A program made the translations under genes and the position numbers. Positions 32,803 through 47,656 of a DNA stretch of 64,000 bases are shown in pieces. A model generated the notes under the pieces. It saw only the letters and a list, made by a program, of their open reading frames with translations, did no database searches and was not told the DNA's origin. The stretch is from Cristatella mucedo. Taxonomy: Eukaryota > Bryozoa > Phylactolaemata > Cristatellidae. The stretch is from NCBI GenBank assembly GCA_009760855.2, contig WPIO01000011.1:1781001-1845000 (forward strand). Reading direction: 5' to 3'. Position 1 is the first letter of the stretch. Each line of letters opens with the position of its first letter.

Positions 32803-32943
32803 ATGGCTGCGACCGGCCAAGCGGTCGCCAGATCGGGGTCGCAGCGAGTAGCGAGCAGCGACAGCAGGGCGCGAGCACGCCTGCTGCAGCGCCACAGCGC
32901 TCTCATGTCCAACGTGGACGAGATGGAGGAGAGCATGCTCAAG
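32803..32943 (+). CDS. DPP6/DPP10-like: DPP6/DPP10-like protein, putative exon 1 (cytosolic N-terminus)
   Basis: This 47-codon exon (MAATGQAVARSGSQRV to DEMEESMLK) ends at AAG|GTCAGT in phase 0. The next exon with the transmembrane helix starts in phase 0, giving a short polar cytosolic tail before the membrane, as in DPP4/DPP6/DPP10 (type II membrane proteins of peptidase family S9B). DPP6 and DPP10 are inactive Kv4 channel partners, while DPP4 removes N-terminal dipeptides; the window ends before the catalytic domain, so I cannot tell which applies. An in-frame ATG exists upstream at 32692; 32803 is preferred for its context (CTATGG) and the family's usual N-terminal length. The exon is chosen by position and phase, not by strong similarity, since these N-termini vary. 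Confidence 0.55.
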
Positions 32944-33259
32944 GTCAGTGTCGCCGGGCGACCGGCACGGTCAGCGGCGGCAGCCGGCGCACGATGGCAG
33001 CCCCGGGCCCGACGGTCCTGAGAAGGTGCCGTCTGCTAGCGCTCGCGCTCTTTACGGGTCTGTGCGACGCCGGGGCCGCACAGCGAAGCCCCGTGGGCAG
33101 CAGATCCTGATCCCGGCGTCCATCCACTCTGCGCCGCCGAAATCGACATTCCACGAAAGCCGCTCGGCGGCGGCTTCTCATTCGCGCCAGGAGCATCCGG
33201 CCAGTCTCCTCGATGTCCTTTCTCGCGCCCCCACCCCCCCGATCGTTAGTGCCCCTCTT

Positions 33260-33427
33260 AAATAAATAAATAAATCCTAGCTGATTAAACAGACTCTTTT
33301 TGTATAGCGACGGAAGAGCCTTTTACGGCTATCACCGCGCCGCTTGCAGTGGCGATACAGGATCGCCCACGGCAGGAATCGAACCCACGACCTCGAGACC
33401 GAGGTCGTGAAAGCAACCGCCTTACCT
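33260..33427 (-). mobile_element. SINE-1 copy
   Basis: On -: head with GGTTCG-type B box (GTGGGTTCGATTCC), body AGCCGTAAAAGGCTCTTCCG, end TAATCAGCTAGGA and a (TTTA)n tail (AAATAAAT on +). Confidence 0.88.
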
Positions 33428-33612
33428 AAAAAAAAAAATCCTAGCTGATTAAACAGCCTCTTTTTGTATAGCGACAGAAGAGCCTTTACGGCTATCACCA
33501 CTGCTTGCAGTGGCGATAAAGAATAGCCCACCGCAGGAATCGAACCCACGACCTTGGGACTATGGTCGTGAAAGCAACCGCCTTACCTAGTGTGCCATCA
33601 CGGCTCACCAAG
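33428..33612 (-). mobile_element. SINE-1 copy, head-to-tail with the previous one
   Basis: Same parts; the tail is an A-run on +. The two copies abut in the same orientation. Confidence 0.88.
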
Positions 33613-34616
33613 TGTGCCATCGCGGCTCACCGACCGTGCCTTGCTGATGCAAGCCTGCAGAGTGGCTGAGGCATAGCCGAGCGACTCGCAGATCAATCCG
33701 CTCCAGCTTTCACTCAGCATCGAGCTGAGTCCCAAGCGCCCAGCGCTGCAGAGGGCAGGATCTCTCGACGATCAGGGGATCTCGAAGCCCCAACCGCATT
33801 GCCGCTTGCTGCTAACCTTAGCGTCTGCCAAGACCCATGGCATGACCTCAACGGCACTGGCAACGGCAAGGCACTGCCGACGATGTGCCAAGAGACCCTG
33901 TCTGGGTATAGGCTAAGGACTCACCGGTCAGGTTGTTGTCGAGGTTGACAGCGACCGCCCGGAAGGGGGCGCAGGCACGAGTGTGGAACAGGTGCCAAGA
34001 GCGAAACCGCTACCCGTTCCGCAGCAACAGCTCGGATGCTGAGATGCTTTCTGCTTCCAATCTGTCCTCCAAGCAGCGGCCTTGACCTTCGAGCCCCAGA
34101 CTCCCTGGCAGCACAAACCCTGTTCAGCCCTATTCTGCCAATTCCGATGGGACACGTTAGCGGCCGGCATGTGCTGCACTGCACGCTGATCCGGTGACTA
34201 TTTTATTTCTCCGAGGTATAGCCATCTGCTTTTGAGCGCATGGCGTTGGTTCACAGCTGCAGTGCAGCTGAAATGCAATGCACATGGGCATACCTGAGCG
34301 TGGTCCCTAGTGGCTCATTACCAGTCGATTCGCTGGCATATCGTGGTGGACACGAGCCCAGGGCTTGCTCTAATCATTTTGCTATCTACGTTCTCAGAAG
34401 GAGGAAGCAAGTAGGCCAGGCTTCGGGAGTCTTATCCGATTGCCACACCATAACTGGTTCTGGCCGGCCTCATCACTTCTTGTGAGCACGTCAGCAGTCG
34501 GGCCAACTGCGCTGTCCAAAACACTTGTGTGTTCTTCGTCATGAAAACTCGTGCTATGCTAGCTATATATCTGCCTAACTCCCTCCCTTTGTCTTTCTCT
34601 GTCTTGTCGCTCTCTG

Positions 34617-34648
34617 TCGGTCACTCTCTCTCTCCCTCTCTCTCTCCC

Positions 34649-34680
<32 letters not shown>

Positions 34681-34690
34681 CCTCTCTCTG
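34617..34690. repeat. (TC)n microsatellite
   Basis: TCTC and TCCC units over about 70 bp. Confidence 0.93.
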
Positions 34691-35774
34691 TAGTTCCCTT
34701 CTCCAGCTTTCACTACATTTCAACTCTCAGCGTCTACCTGCTCAAGTTCTTTCATCCATTTGATCCACTCGTACGTCTATCTGTCAATATACTCACCAGC
34801 GAGTAGGCACTTACCAGCACCACACCCACACACAGGCACATGTGCTTTGGGCATTTGGCTTTAGAACATTCTGGCTTTAGAGCAAGTATGGAAACATCTG
34901 TTTACTGGGCTTGGCGGCTCCTGCCTATTTCATTTGCTGCTCACCTGCTGCCTCCACTTTGCTCGACAGATGCATTTCCAGGCAGTTCAAATGCTTCGTA
35001 CTTTTGCTATTTAGGTTTCCTTTCCAATCCCCACACTCTCGAAGGGCCTCGCACTCTTTGTCCTCGTTCTCCTTTCTCTGCAGAGCCATCGCGTGCTGCG
35101 AATTTTTCCTTAGGCGAGGCGAGCCTACTGGCGCGTTTCGAAGAGCCGAGTTAATTGACGTTGTGAGTGAGCGATTAACTGGTTAGACGGCACACCGCCA
35201 GTAACGTGCATCCGGGCTTGTCACGTGCCCCATGGGCGCTCTTGCTTAGGCGTAACCGCAAGACGGCAATGGGCCCAGGCCGAACCCAGAAGTCAGACTT
35301 GTAGTGGTGGGGGCGGCTGGGCGGCCGGAGGGAGGGGGCGGTTGAAAGTCAGACCGACCAGTTCAAGCATCAGTTGGCGGACCGCCGTTTGAAATAATTG
35401 TTCGGATTATAAAATGCGCATCTAACGAATCGTATCGAAGCTGCAGCTCGGCGGCAAACTGTCGTCTGCTGCGGCCTGACGGCAGTTTGATGCCTTTCTC
35501 AGCGAGTGCTGTTCCAAGGCGTTCTCAGCCCAGTCAGCAAAATCCGACACGGTTGCCTTGCTGTCCTCGAAGTTGGGTATAGATGAATGCGTCAATGGAG
35601 TGACTGCTCTTTGACGAAGTTCCGGTTATTAAACAATAAACACGTGCCCACGTCGGCTATGGACTGCTACTATTTCCTGAACCACTAGGTCCTAGCTAGA
35701 GTTCACGAGAGTCAGAAGAAAAGTTGTCCGAGAGTAGTGACTGCCGACTTCTGCAGCTATCTTAATACTACTAC

Positions 35775-36660
35775 TACTACTAATAATAATAACGAACTTG
35801 ATATATCGCCCTCAGAGAACTAAATCTCTTTCTAGGCGCTTTGCATTTGCTGCTAAGGAAGTACGATCGAATGGTTAATGGTAGCGTGCTGAATAAACAA
35901 CATGAGTAACATGGTTAGGGGTGACATGCACAGGGTCAGCATGCAAGTGTGGTTAGTGGCAGCATGCATAAGCACACGAAGGACGAATCACAGAGACCCA
36001 CTAAATGCTGTCCTAAACAGGTGCGTTTTGAAGTTCTTTTTAAATGTGGTCAAGTCAGGAGATGTCGTGACGCAGGTCGAGAGTGAGTTCCAGGCTTTGA
36101 GAGCATACGAACTGAAGGCATGGTCTCCAAAGGTTTTGAGATTTGTAAGAGGTATGGTTAAATAGCTAGATTCTGAAAATCGGGTGGTACGATGCTTAGC
36201 CTGGTGAGGAGTAGATTTAATAGGTAGGCTGGAGCCAAAGAATGCAGAGACCTAAAAGTGAGTGACCAAACGCTAAAATCGATGCGTTGCTTGACTGGGA
36301 GCCAGTGTAGGTAAGGGAGAAGTGGTGTGATGTGGAAATTGCGACGCTCACGATGGACAAGCCTAGCTGCAGAGTTTTGCACCAGCTGTAAGCACCTGAT
36401 TGCACATTCAGGGAGACCAGCAAACAGTGAGTTACAGAAGTCAAGACGGCATGTCACAAATGCATGGACCAATTTAGATGTGGTATCCCTGTCTAAACAA
36501 GCCCGAATATTAGCAATGTTATAAGTAGGCAGACTTGACTGCAGAACTGATGTGGTCGTCAAATGAAAGGTCACTTTGGAACATGACACCTAGGTTTCGT
36601 GCAGATTCAACAGGAGATATGCTGACAGAGCCAATTTTGAGCGTCAGCCTTTCCGATTTC
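35775..36660 (-). mobile_element. Family B retrotransposon, 3' portion
   Basis: On -: an ORF remnant with VHAFVTCRLDFCNSLFAGLP and LHWLPVKQRIDF (36158-36589), then the 3' untranslated region, stem-loop and (ATT)n end near 35775. The frame is broken within the last 60 codons. Confidence 0.83.
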
Positions 36661-36912
36661 TGAATCGCACTTGGTTTGCCCATAACTAGTAAGGTAGTTT
36701 TCTGTGCTATATTCGTACCTGCGTGTGTATTTCATTTTGGACCGGCAGCCTGGAGGCATGGCGGCGATTCAACTAAATTCAGTCCTAGTTTTAATAGCTT
36801 AATAGTTCACGGTAAGAGCACTCAGCAAAGCTCAGTGAGGTCGAAGGTGGAGCCAAAAGTTTTGTTGCACAAAAGCTCGTGCTTTGCTTTCACTTTCACA
36901 GGACGAAAAGCT

Positions 36913-36967
36913 TCTGAGGTCATGCCCTGAGGTCATGCCCTGAGGTCATGCCCTGAGGTCATGCCCT
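36913..36967. repeat. 13-bp tandem repeat, about four units
   Basis: GAGGTCATGCCCT repeated without change. Confidence 0.95.
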
Positions 36968-37315
36968 GGCGTGCCCAGTGGCCGGCTGCTGCAATGTCAT
37001 GCAGTCAGCAGCTGGTGTTTGCTTCCATAATTGACCGGATTGATAGGATGACCACTTGCTCGCTCGCTCACTCTGTAGCTCGCGTCAAATCTGATGAAAA
37101 GGCATTCTTAGCCGATGCATTTTTTATTTTGCGCTAAACATGTCGTAATATCGGCGATGCTTTGCCAACCGGTGGCATGCGAAGGCTTCCGCTTTGTCTG
37201 CTGATTTCGCTATTCTGCATTTTATTACAGCAAGTTTATGAAAGACCCACTTTTATTAGGGCCTGTCTTGCTTTGCGAGACTATCTTTGTGGCAGCCTAG
37301 TCTTCTCGGTTTGTA

Positions 37316-37584
37316 CATGCACACACAGACAGAGACAGGCAGAGATAGAGATAGAGACAGAGATACATACAGAGATAGAGACAGAAACAGAGAAAAAGAC
37401 ATAATTAGAATGGGATAGAGAAAGACAGAATGACAGAAGCAATACATATACAATGCAATATACAATACAGAAGCAATATACATATACAATACAATGACAG
37501 AAGCAGAGAAAGAAAAGACAGAGACGGTGATAGAGACAGACAAGAGTCAGTTAGAGAGAGAGAGAGAGAGGGAGAGAGAGAGAG

Positions 37585-37679
<95 letters not shown>

Positions 37680-37742
37680 GAGAGAGACAGAGAGGAGAGA
37701 TAGAGCGAGATAGATGAGAGAGATAGAGAGAGAGAGTAAGAG
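37316..37742. repeat. GA/GACAGA simple repeat cluster
   Basis: ACAGAGA and GATAGAGA units with an AATACA-rich middle part (37438-37500), then pure GA. Confidence 0.95.
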
Positions 37743-40014
37743 ATCAAACACACACAGATAAATACACTAAAATATACGGACAACCACTTTGTCAAGATGC
37801 TCTTATGGGTAGCACTTGGCATGATGCCAAAGTTATTTGGTTAAACACCAATATTTCATTACTTGAGAACTTGGTGAGAGCAAAATTCATCCGATTTGAT
37901 TGTCACGGCATTAAAGAACTGCATGCAAGTGTTAGCGTTGTGCTTCAACAGCTTTGACGAACATATGTGGAGTGTTTGACACAATTGCAGCTGCCTTTTG
38001 CAATAGCTCAGCTGTGATCCTGGTCAAGTGCAGGTCGCACCCGCTACATCTTACGTCTTCTGTTTTCCTCTTCGGCTGCTGCAGGTACTAAGCTGTCAGG
38101 CACTCCTGCCGGCTAACCTTTTAGTATGCTATGGGCAGGCTTATCTAGCTCATAGCTAGCTTCAAACGCAGAACTGTGCTGGTAAACTGCTCAAAAACTA
38201 CGTCAGCTCTCTGCCGAAGACATGCAGTGAATCGCGAATGGTCGCAGGTGCTGCCATTCGCCATTCGGGTGGGGAAGCTCAGCAAATAATTGGCTTGCCT
38301 CCTGGCTGCCTGTGGCTCACTGGCTAAATGTCATGTGCTTTTGCCGGGTAATACCAAGCATCCGAAGTAACAGCATCGCTATCTCGCAGAAGCAGCGAGC
38401 GACTGCATTGCGAAGCTTGAAGATGCCCACGGCCAGGCAACCAGCTGGGCCCATGTCTCTACCGATTCATTCACCTGCTCGACGCGGTCTGCTACGTCAT
38501 TCAGATCAGGTGCTCCCCTGGTTCGGCTAGCCCACCGTGGCTGCTGCCACGTTGCCATTGCTCGCGCCCTCTCTTTGACGACTAATTATGGCTTCATGAT
38601 TCTACTAAGGCTTCTGTGCAAGCCGCTCCCTCCGAGCTCTAAGGTCCCGCTGTGTATGCATTGCCTGCTGCATTGTCGGCCGCTGGTTGCTTGAATCTAA
38701 GCTACAGCATTGACTCATCGAGCCATCTTGACCTTTACCAACCTAGCCGTCTTACCAACCGATGGATTGGAGCACTTAGCACCCCATAGTTAAGACTGGT
38801 ATTCACAGTCACTTTGTACATAATTTCGGGAGCCTGTCACAGCTTTGCCACAGGTGCAGCCGAAAGGCTGAGTCTGACTTAGGTCTCACGTTCTCAGGTG
38901 CTGAGTGAATTGAATGTGGCTGAGTGATCGGCCCACCGGTCTGCACGATCATCAATACACAGGGATATCGCCGTTGAAATCAAGAACAGAATTGTATCAA
39001 TGCAATGTCAGGCACCCAAGGTCAAAGAATTTAATAGTTCGGAGTTCATCTACCTTCGAGCAAAAGAGGCTCAAGGTATCAGAAGAAGCATCGAGAAGCC
39101 CGAGCAGTAGAGGCCAGACTTAAGAGCACGCCTTTGAGTGCGAGTTTTTGTCCAGTTGACCGGTTTTTTCCAGTTTCGGGCATCTGCTGTCAGCTGGGGC
39201 AGGAAAAGCCACCAACAAAGCACAGCTGGTCAGGCTTGCCTCCTAAGAAAGTGGCTTGTTTGAATTAGCCCAAAGTTAATAGCCAGCAGTCAGAAACACC
39301 TGTGCCGAGGAAAGCCTAGTCTGAATGGCACCCATCCGAGCTTTTTTGCCCGTCCTCCAGTGAAAGTGCTGCACTCTAGAGATCGAAGCTTCGGAGGGAG
39401 AGATGGGTTGCAATTGTTTTTGGCTCACGTGACTCTCGAATAAGTCTCTCTGCTGTCCCGTCACTCGCGTGTACAAGTTCATCACTCTCCTAGATAATAA
39501 AGAACTCCCTCGTAGCAGAGCTTCCACAGTTGCCCCTAGACCCTTAAGTTACTGGGGTGTCACGCTGCTGAGGAGGGTGGTGAACTTGGACGCGAGAGCA
39601 TGCACTGCAAGAGCCCGATGTTATCTCTACGCTCTTGGAGTGCTACGAGGTTCAATGCATTTTCAACGATCAGTCAGCAAAGTCCTTGCGCTTCAGCATA
39701 TTATCGCTTCTTTCATGCAAACCGTCATTTATATGACTCTGTCTGTAAACAAATACAGATGTTGGCGTCAGTTTTTCCTGAAACCGTCTGTGATTAATCA
39801 GGCCTAGTAGCATTCGCTCAAGTTACACCTGGTCTTTTACCCAAGAGCAGCAATCTTGGCCTAGCGTGTCTTTGATAATTTAAAAAACTTCGTTTCGACA
39901 AGTAAGTTGATATACTTCATTGTAATAAGAATATGTAAATTTGCATTCTATCCTAAGAGAACTAAATCTCTTCTGAGGAACTTGACACATGCCGAAAGTG
40001 AAGCTTGTCTACTG

Positions 40015-40190
40015 ATTACAAAAAATATCAGCTGATTTAACAGCCTCATTTGTGTAGCGGCAGAAGAGCCTCAACGGCTATCACCACAGCTTGCAGTTGG
40101 CAATACAGGATCGCTCACTGCAGGACTCAAATCCACGATCTCGGTCTTGAAGAGCGAACACCTTACCTCCTGGGCTATCACGGCCGAGCG
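40015..40190 (-). mobile_element. SINE-1 copy
   Basis: On -: head ending near the CACGGCCG text, GATTTGAGTCCTGCAG, body GATAGCCGTTGAGGCTCTTC, end AAATCAGCTGATA. Confidence 0.82.
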
Positions 40191-40249
40191 ATTAGTGACG
40201 CATGCGCAATTTCAGCATGCATAATCGGGTAAAGCTCCAATAATAAAAT

Positions 40250-40900
40250 ATAACAATAATACTAGTTCGCTTGTATTTCTCCCCAAGATCTATCACTCCG
40301 ATCTATCCAGGTGCTTTACGCCTCGGTGCAAGAGAATGAATAACTAAGGGTTAATGACATGCAAATTATCAGGCTTTGACAAAGCATGCAAAAGCAAACA
40401 AGTATCATGCTTAGGCCAGCATGAATAAGCACGAGACGATATACGCTGGGTCATTGGACAATTCGCAAGGATGGAGCAAATTCTGATAGGAGCTGGTGAG
40501 ATTTTTAGCTTCTTTTTAAACGTCGCAAAGTCGGGAATATCGGACAGTCAGTAAGTACTGAGCTAAAGGCTTGGGGAGCATAGCAACTGAAGTCGCGGTC
40601 TCCCCAAGGATTTGAGTCTCCATGGAGACAGAGCTGAGCGCCCAGAGTCAGAGGAGCGATGTGGAGCCCGTGACCTGCGATGGATTGACCTGATTGGCAA
40701 GCGTTTTAGGTAGGTAGGTAGGTAGGAAGGAGCAAGAGAAGGAGAGGAAATCAGCTGTAAGGACTTGAAAGTGACAGAACCGCGAAGTCGATACGCTGCT
40801 TATTGTGAGGCCAGTGCAGGTCGTCGAAAAATGGCAGTTACAGGGTTGACGACAGACAAGCCAGGCCGCCGAAGAGGATTGCACCGAATGTGCTCTTTTG
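40250..40900 (-). mobile_element. Diverged family B relic
   Basis: Tail-like order near 40262-40330 on - and protein-level traces (CNCHFSTTCTGLTI on -) of the LHWLP region; strongly decayed. Confidence 0.45.
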
Positions 40901-41223
40901 GCTCGTGCAGCAAGAAGACCTGCGAGCAGCGAGTTTTACTTTTCTAATCTGGATGTCGCAAATGCGTTTTCTCAGCCTTTTCGATAGCCTACAAGATGCT
41001 CCCGTTGCTTGCACAATAAAAACGTTTGATTGTCATTACGATCGTCATCATTATTAAGGAATTTTTTTTTTAACTCGACTGATAGCAACGCTGATGCAAT
41101 GTGCTCTTTGGTACATTGGTCACATGCGGCAGACAAGTGCCCCAGCTCTTTTCTGCGGCCGGTGGCTTCAGCGCGCAGCGCATGTGCTCTTCATGTGCGA
41201 TTGGTCACGCTGCTGTCTTGCAG

Positions 41224-41338
41224 GAGATACTTGGCCAGACGGACGAGCCCAAAAACTGGAAGGGCATGATCGTTGCCATAGCCATCATACTCTTTGCCAG
41301 TGGTATCATCGTTGCGGCCATCATGCTGGTGATGCCTA
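41224..41338 (+). CDS. DPP6/DPP10-like: DPP6/DPP10-like protein, exon 2 (transmembrane)
   Basis: Residues 48-85. EILGQTDEPKNWKG is followed by a hydrophobic helix (about 61-83, IVAIAIILFASGIIVAAIML). DPP6 and DPP10 have the same NWKG just before their single membrane helix. The exon follows TCTTGCAG in phase 0 and ends at A|GTAAGT in phase 1. The protein is predicted to have its N-terminus in the cytosol and the rest outside. Confidence 0.9.
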
Positions 41339-41354
41339 GTAAGTTACAGTTAAA

Positions 41355-41520
41355 AGAGTAGCTGAGTTGAAAGCTTCATTCATATATAGCGACAGGAGAG
41401 CCCTAATGGCGATCTCCCCCCCCCACTCTCAGTGAGCCACAAACAATCGCCCACTCGCTGCAGGACTCGAACCCACTTCCTCGATCATTAAGAGCGAGCA
41501 CCTTTGCCCTAGGTGGGGTT
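41355..41520 (-). mobile_element. SINE-1 copy, diverged
   Basis: On -: GGGTTCGAGTCCTGCAG head region, then a body ending in CTCTCCTGTCGCTATATATG. It begins about 15 bp after the exon 2 splice donor. Confidence 0.7.
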
Positions 41521-43431
<1,911 letters not shown>

Positions 43432-43527
43432 AGCAGCACACGATCGACCAGGGTGCAGGCTTTGCGATAGACGACATCTTTGACAGCAAATACCAGCCTC
43501 TGCCGGTCAGCTTGCAGTGGCTGCCAG
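43432..43527 (+). CDS. DPP6/DPP10-like: DPP6/DPP10-like protein, exon 3 (propeller entry)
   Basis: It enters with two bases (a|ag gives Lys86) and reads QHTIDQGAGFAIDDIFDSKY, then QPLPVSLQWLP, ending in phase 1 before GTGGGT. The pattern (I/L)xDIF...LQWLP matches the start of the extracellular part in DPP4/6/10 (for example VEDLF...AKWIS). Phase agrees with both neighbours. Confidence 0.88.
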
Positions 43528-45031
43528 GTGGGTGGGGCTCTGCTGCTGCAGAGGCTCGCAAGAGTCGGCATCGCTCAATGCCTAACCGTGGCAGCATCGG
43601 CGAGTCACAGGGCCGATGCCGAGATTTGGAGCTGGAGACCAAGGACAGTGGCCACCCTCCGCTCAGAGCGAGCGCAGAGCAGCACAGGCTGCTCTGCGCA
43701 GGCTGCTCGGGCTCACTTGCAGAGATGAGCCTGACCTCGAACAGCCGTGGCAAGCAGCCGATGCATGCTGGTGCGGTCGGTCCATGGCGGCATCATGCGA
43801 GCAGAGGTTTTTCTGCTTGCCCTGATTGTGATGGTGCAACCCTGCAGAGCAACCTTTCCGAGCTCTGCTAGTGAAAGCTCGATAATCAGCATTTTTAGTT
43901 CCTAGAAAGACGAAACACCCCTTTTTACTTCTATGCCCGCTCGAGGAACGGCATGAGAGCACACTTGGATTGCTTATTCCCCTCTGCCTTCAGGTCTTGT
44001 CTAACGAGACTGCCATGGCTGCAACATTCACCAGCTCGCGCTTTCCAGGCACAGATACGTACCGGAAGGGGGAGGGGCGTGATCAGACCTGCGAAGCATC
44101 ACCGGATGATGCTGCCTCTGAAGACCTAGAGCTGGCATCGCCGCTCGCTGCAGCATCGTGTAAGCAACATTGAGTGCTTCTTGCTCCAGTTACTCCGACT
44201 GTTGAAAGAGCCACATCATATACACCGATCCCTAACAGCTAGTGAGCTCATTGAGCGGAGCAGCAGAGGTTTTTCCGGAGCAGCAGCCCGGCGACTGCAT
44301 TGCCAAACGAAGGTGGCAAATCATGTAGGAATGCCACTTTAAAATTAAGTGCCACTGCTGCGCTTGTACACAGCAGTCATTATATCATTCCTCATTTAAT
44401 GAGAGCACTCGTTTGACGATTGAAATTCCTTGCAGAACCTGGTTGCAAATTTACTCGAGTTTACTTATTGCATCTTCGTGCAATTGATACACGTGCCTGG
44501 AATGAAAGAGAGTCAAGATACTAGAGTCCTCTGTCAGATGCTAGGCTTTGGGTCCTCGTGTAAACACCCGTGCACGGCTGTGCCTGCACGTGTGTTTATG
44601 CGTGTGTGTCCCCATGCTTATGCGTGTGGAAAACATGTTGACACACTGGGCTACGAGTAGTGGACCGGAAAACCGTTCACATCGACTTCAACCGTGCATC
44701 ATCTTCGATCTGAGTGCATTCATGTAAATGAAACGTATGAAAATGATGAAAATGCGCCCTCGTCTTGTCTACACGTGCACGACCAGTGCATCACTGCATC
44801 ACAGTCGATCGCATTCAGCTGCCTGCTCCATAGCAGGAGCAGGAGCTCTGGTTCAAGCAAGGGAGTGAACACGATGCCGGGAGCTCGGAATGTGACTTTC
44901 TGCCAAGCCTGCCGCTCAGGTTGGGAGCTCACGGAGCCGGCCTCCCGGCTCCGTGAGCGTGCCCCAGCAGCACGCCTGCTGCTGTCTGATCCGAGTCCTC
45001 TCACCCCTGCTCGCTGACGGGCATCTTTCAG
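43528..45031 (+). other. DPP-like gene, intron 3
   Basis: No gene found. A 14-bp-arm hairpin (44927-44958) lies near the 3' end. Confidence 0.6.
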
Positions 45032-45132
45032 GTGCACCGGCAAGGTTTGTGCATCGCGACAGCCACGGAGACCTTCGGCTATCGAATGCTGAGGGCAGCG
45101 AGTCGACGGTGCTGATGTCAAACGAGACGTTG
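45032..45132 (+). CDS. DPP6/DPP10-like: DPP6/DPP10-like protein, exon 4
   Basis: Two bases complete Gly118, then APARFVHRDSHGDLRLSNAE, GSESTVLMSNETL. The pattern of aromatic, RD..G.L.L.N.E....VL..NETL is the first propeller strands of the family (DPP10: VIKLNIETNATTLLLENTTF). It ends in phase 0 at TTG|GTAAGT. One N-glycosylation site (NET). Confidence 0.9.
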
Positions 45133-45323
45133 GTAAGTGCGTAGGCGTCTGTGCACTTTACACGATGCTGCTGCTGCTTCTGCTGCTGCATACGCTCAGT
45201 GCAGCCGCTTCGTATGGCAGGCTGCTCGTGCCTGGCGGCAAGCGTCAGTGCCTGTCCATAGCACGTACCAGTGCAATTACCAGGAAAATGACAGGATGAA
45301 GCGGAGCGGGCAGAGAAGAGAGC

Positions 45324-45434
<111 letters not shown>

Positions 45435-46309
45435 GGCACGATGCTGTCGGCGATACAGATGGCTGACTTACGTGCAGCCAGGTCCTCTGGAATACCTTTT
45501 CTTAGCTGACAAAAGTGAACTGTATGGCTATCTAACTCTGCTGTCGGCATGGGCTAGCAGCCTACGTCTGCCGATTCTGCCTGTTCTGTCATTACTGTGG
45601 CTGGACTGCATAGAATGCAAACGAAGCAGCAACGGGTCGAACAGTGTCATTAAAAACAGATCACCTGTCTTCGAGTATTTCAACTGTAGGCCATGCTGCA
45701 TGCGTGTGCCGCACGTGTGCAGGCACGTGCGCAGCCGATGATCGAAAAGCCGAGGGGACATTGCGGTTTTCTCATTTGATCGGTCCCACTATTGCTATGA
45801 TGGTGCATCTTAGAAAAAACCTCTGCTTCAAAGGCTGCCTCAGTCGACAGTGCAGCAGCCATACGAAGCGAGTGTGCAGGTCTCCTCTCGGCATGCAAAC
45901 AATGCACTCTTGGGGGCGTGGCTGCTGCTGCCCCCTGGACTTATGCCAGCAGCCAAGGTGGTCCGATCCATTTCGTGGTCGTGTTAGCTCAGCTGCTCGG
46001 TTGATCGGGCTCCTGCCACTTCTGGCGAACGCGATTTGCAGATCACCATTTAGGATGCTGTTTAACACACACACGGGTCAGCGGCAAAAGTCATGTAGCC
46101 GGGCATCGGAGTGTGATGCATGTGCCGGCATGTCGAGGGTATTTCACTTCAGCCCCCATTCAGCTGCCATTGAGCCGACGATGCGAGAATGGCTACCATG
46201 TTTGCAAAGGCAACAGACCTTTATATGCAGCAGCTGGCAGCATGGGATTGAACGAGCCCGTCGGGCGCTGCCGCCAGGCAGTAGTTCTGCTAGAACTACC
46301 GAGTTAATA

Positions 46310-46890
46310 ACAACAATGCTAATTGGTTGTTACTACGGTGCCCTGAGACCACCAAATCTCTATCGAGGCACTTTACAATTTGCTGCAAGAAAGAGAGAGA
46401 GAGAGTCGATGAGCTGATGGGTTACTTATATGCATGGTATCGTGCTTAGACAAGCATACAGCAGCAGCACGCTAGTGTCACTTGCTTTCCTGCCTACACG
46501 CAAAAGCACACAAGAAGACACCTAGGGCCTCTGGTTAATGGAACCCTTAGTCAGCAAAATGTGCTGAATAAGGCTCGGGTAAGCGCGCAATTCAATGGCG
46601 TACAGGAACAAAAGAGAACAAGTTCACTGGGGCGCACCGAAAAATAGAGGCATTGTCAGCAGAGACTAACATGATGCAAATCATTGCAGGTGGCGACCGA
46701 AGCCGAAAGTGAGCCCCATACTTTCGGTGCATACGATCTGAAGCCCAGTTAGCGTAAGGTTTCCAAGTAAGGTACAAGGAAAGGCAAGACGACGTAGAGC
46801 ACGTGACCGGAGGAGCAAGAGCAGAACGAGCAGTCAGATGGGTTGGCTGGTGCATGTTGGGAGTGAAAGGGAGTGAAGCTGCCAGTAGGC
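46310..46890 (-). mobile_element. Family B relic
   Basis: Tail remnant ACCAAATCTCTATCGAGGCA, CTTTACAATTTGCTGCAAG near 46350-46388 and a decayed ORF on - to about 46860. Confidence 0.55.
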
Positions 46891-47656
46891 ACTGGTAGCT
46901 GATCTGCCCGTCGATTCCAAGTCCTATTAGGTAGCCATAGCTATTAGCATAAGCACAATTCTTCGGTTACGAGTCTGTCGTGGCATTACAACGAACCCAT
47001 CTCTCGGGCACCTGAAGGTCGAAGGTGTTGCTAGGCAGCATGTGACCCTCCTACTTGTTGCTAGGCAGCATGTGACCCTACTTGCATCGCATCAGGAACG
47101 AAGTGATCGCTTCGTCGGCTTTTGCTGGTTAGTGCTCTTCCTTGCTGCTGTGGAGTGTATGAGCTGTGAGTCTGTGGCATGCGAGCAAAGCAAAGCACCA
47201 ACCAAACCGACAGGTCTTTTGGCAGTGCCCTTTAAGGCAGCTCATTCTTTAAGACAGCTCACTCTCATCCAGGAGCTCCGGCCAGCCAATGGGATTTGAT
47301 CTGTCAATCCCAAGTTCAGGAATACCTCATACAAACCACGTATCTCATAGGCTAATGGTCATGTCACTGAAAACATCGTGAGCAAACACTGGCACAACCC
47401 TCGGCCATCGTGCGGCCATTCTGGCTTCGATCTTGATTGCGCAAGGCTGTCGCTTGGATTGCATCGTGGAATAAAATCGTCACACCGACAATGAAACATG
47501 CTTGACCCAATGGTCACAGGCTAATTCTTAGCTTTTGCAAGGCACACTTCTGCATTCCAGGGTCAGCACAAACGCTCAGCCTGATTTATGTCTGTCTGCA
47601 ACAATGTCTGGTAGTCGCTTGCTGTTGCACCGTGGCTTTTGTTTGCCTTGAAACAG

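Larger units (their letters stand above)
32944..41223 (+). other. DPP-like gene intron 1 (if exon 1 is right)
   Basis: It is 8.3 kb, full of SINE and LINE pieces listed separately. The unique parts (33.6-35.77, 36.66-37.3, 37.75-40.0 kb) show no supported gene. It ends TCTTGCAG. Confidence 0.5.

Noticed and set aside
33428-33612. tRNA genes at SINE heads
   Set aside because: B-box-like GGTTCGA motifs are present, but no full cloverleaf is visible and the segments continue into the shared SINE body and tail.
43982-44165. Possible DPP-like exon (reads VLSNETAMAATF after a good acceptor)
   Set aside because: It resembles the STVLMSNETL text by chance; exons 3 and 4 already join in phase, and an exon here would break the alignment.
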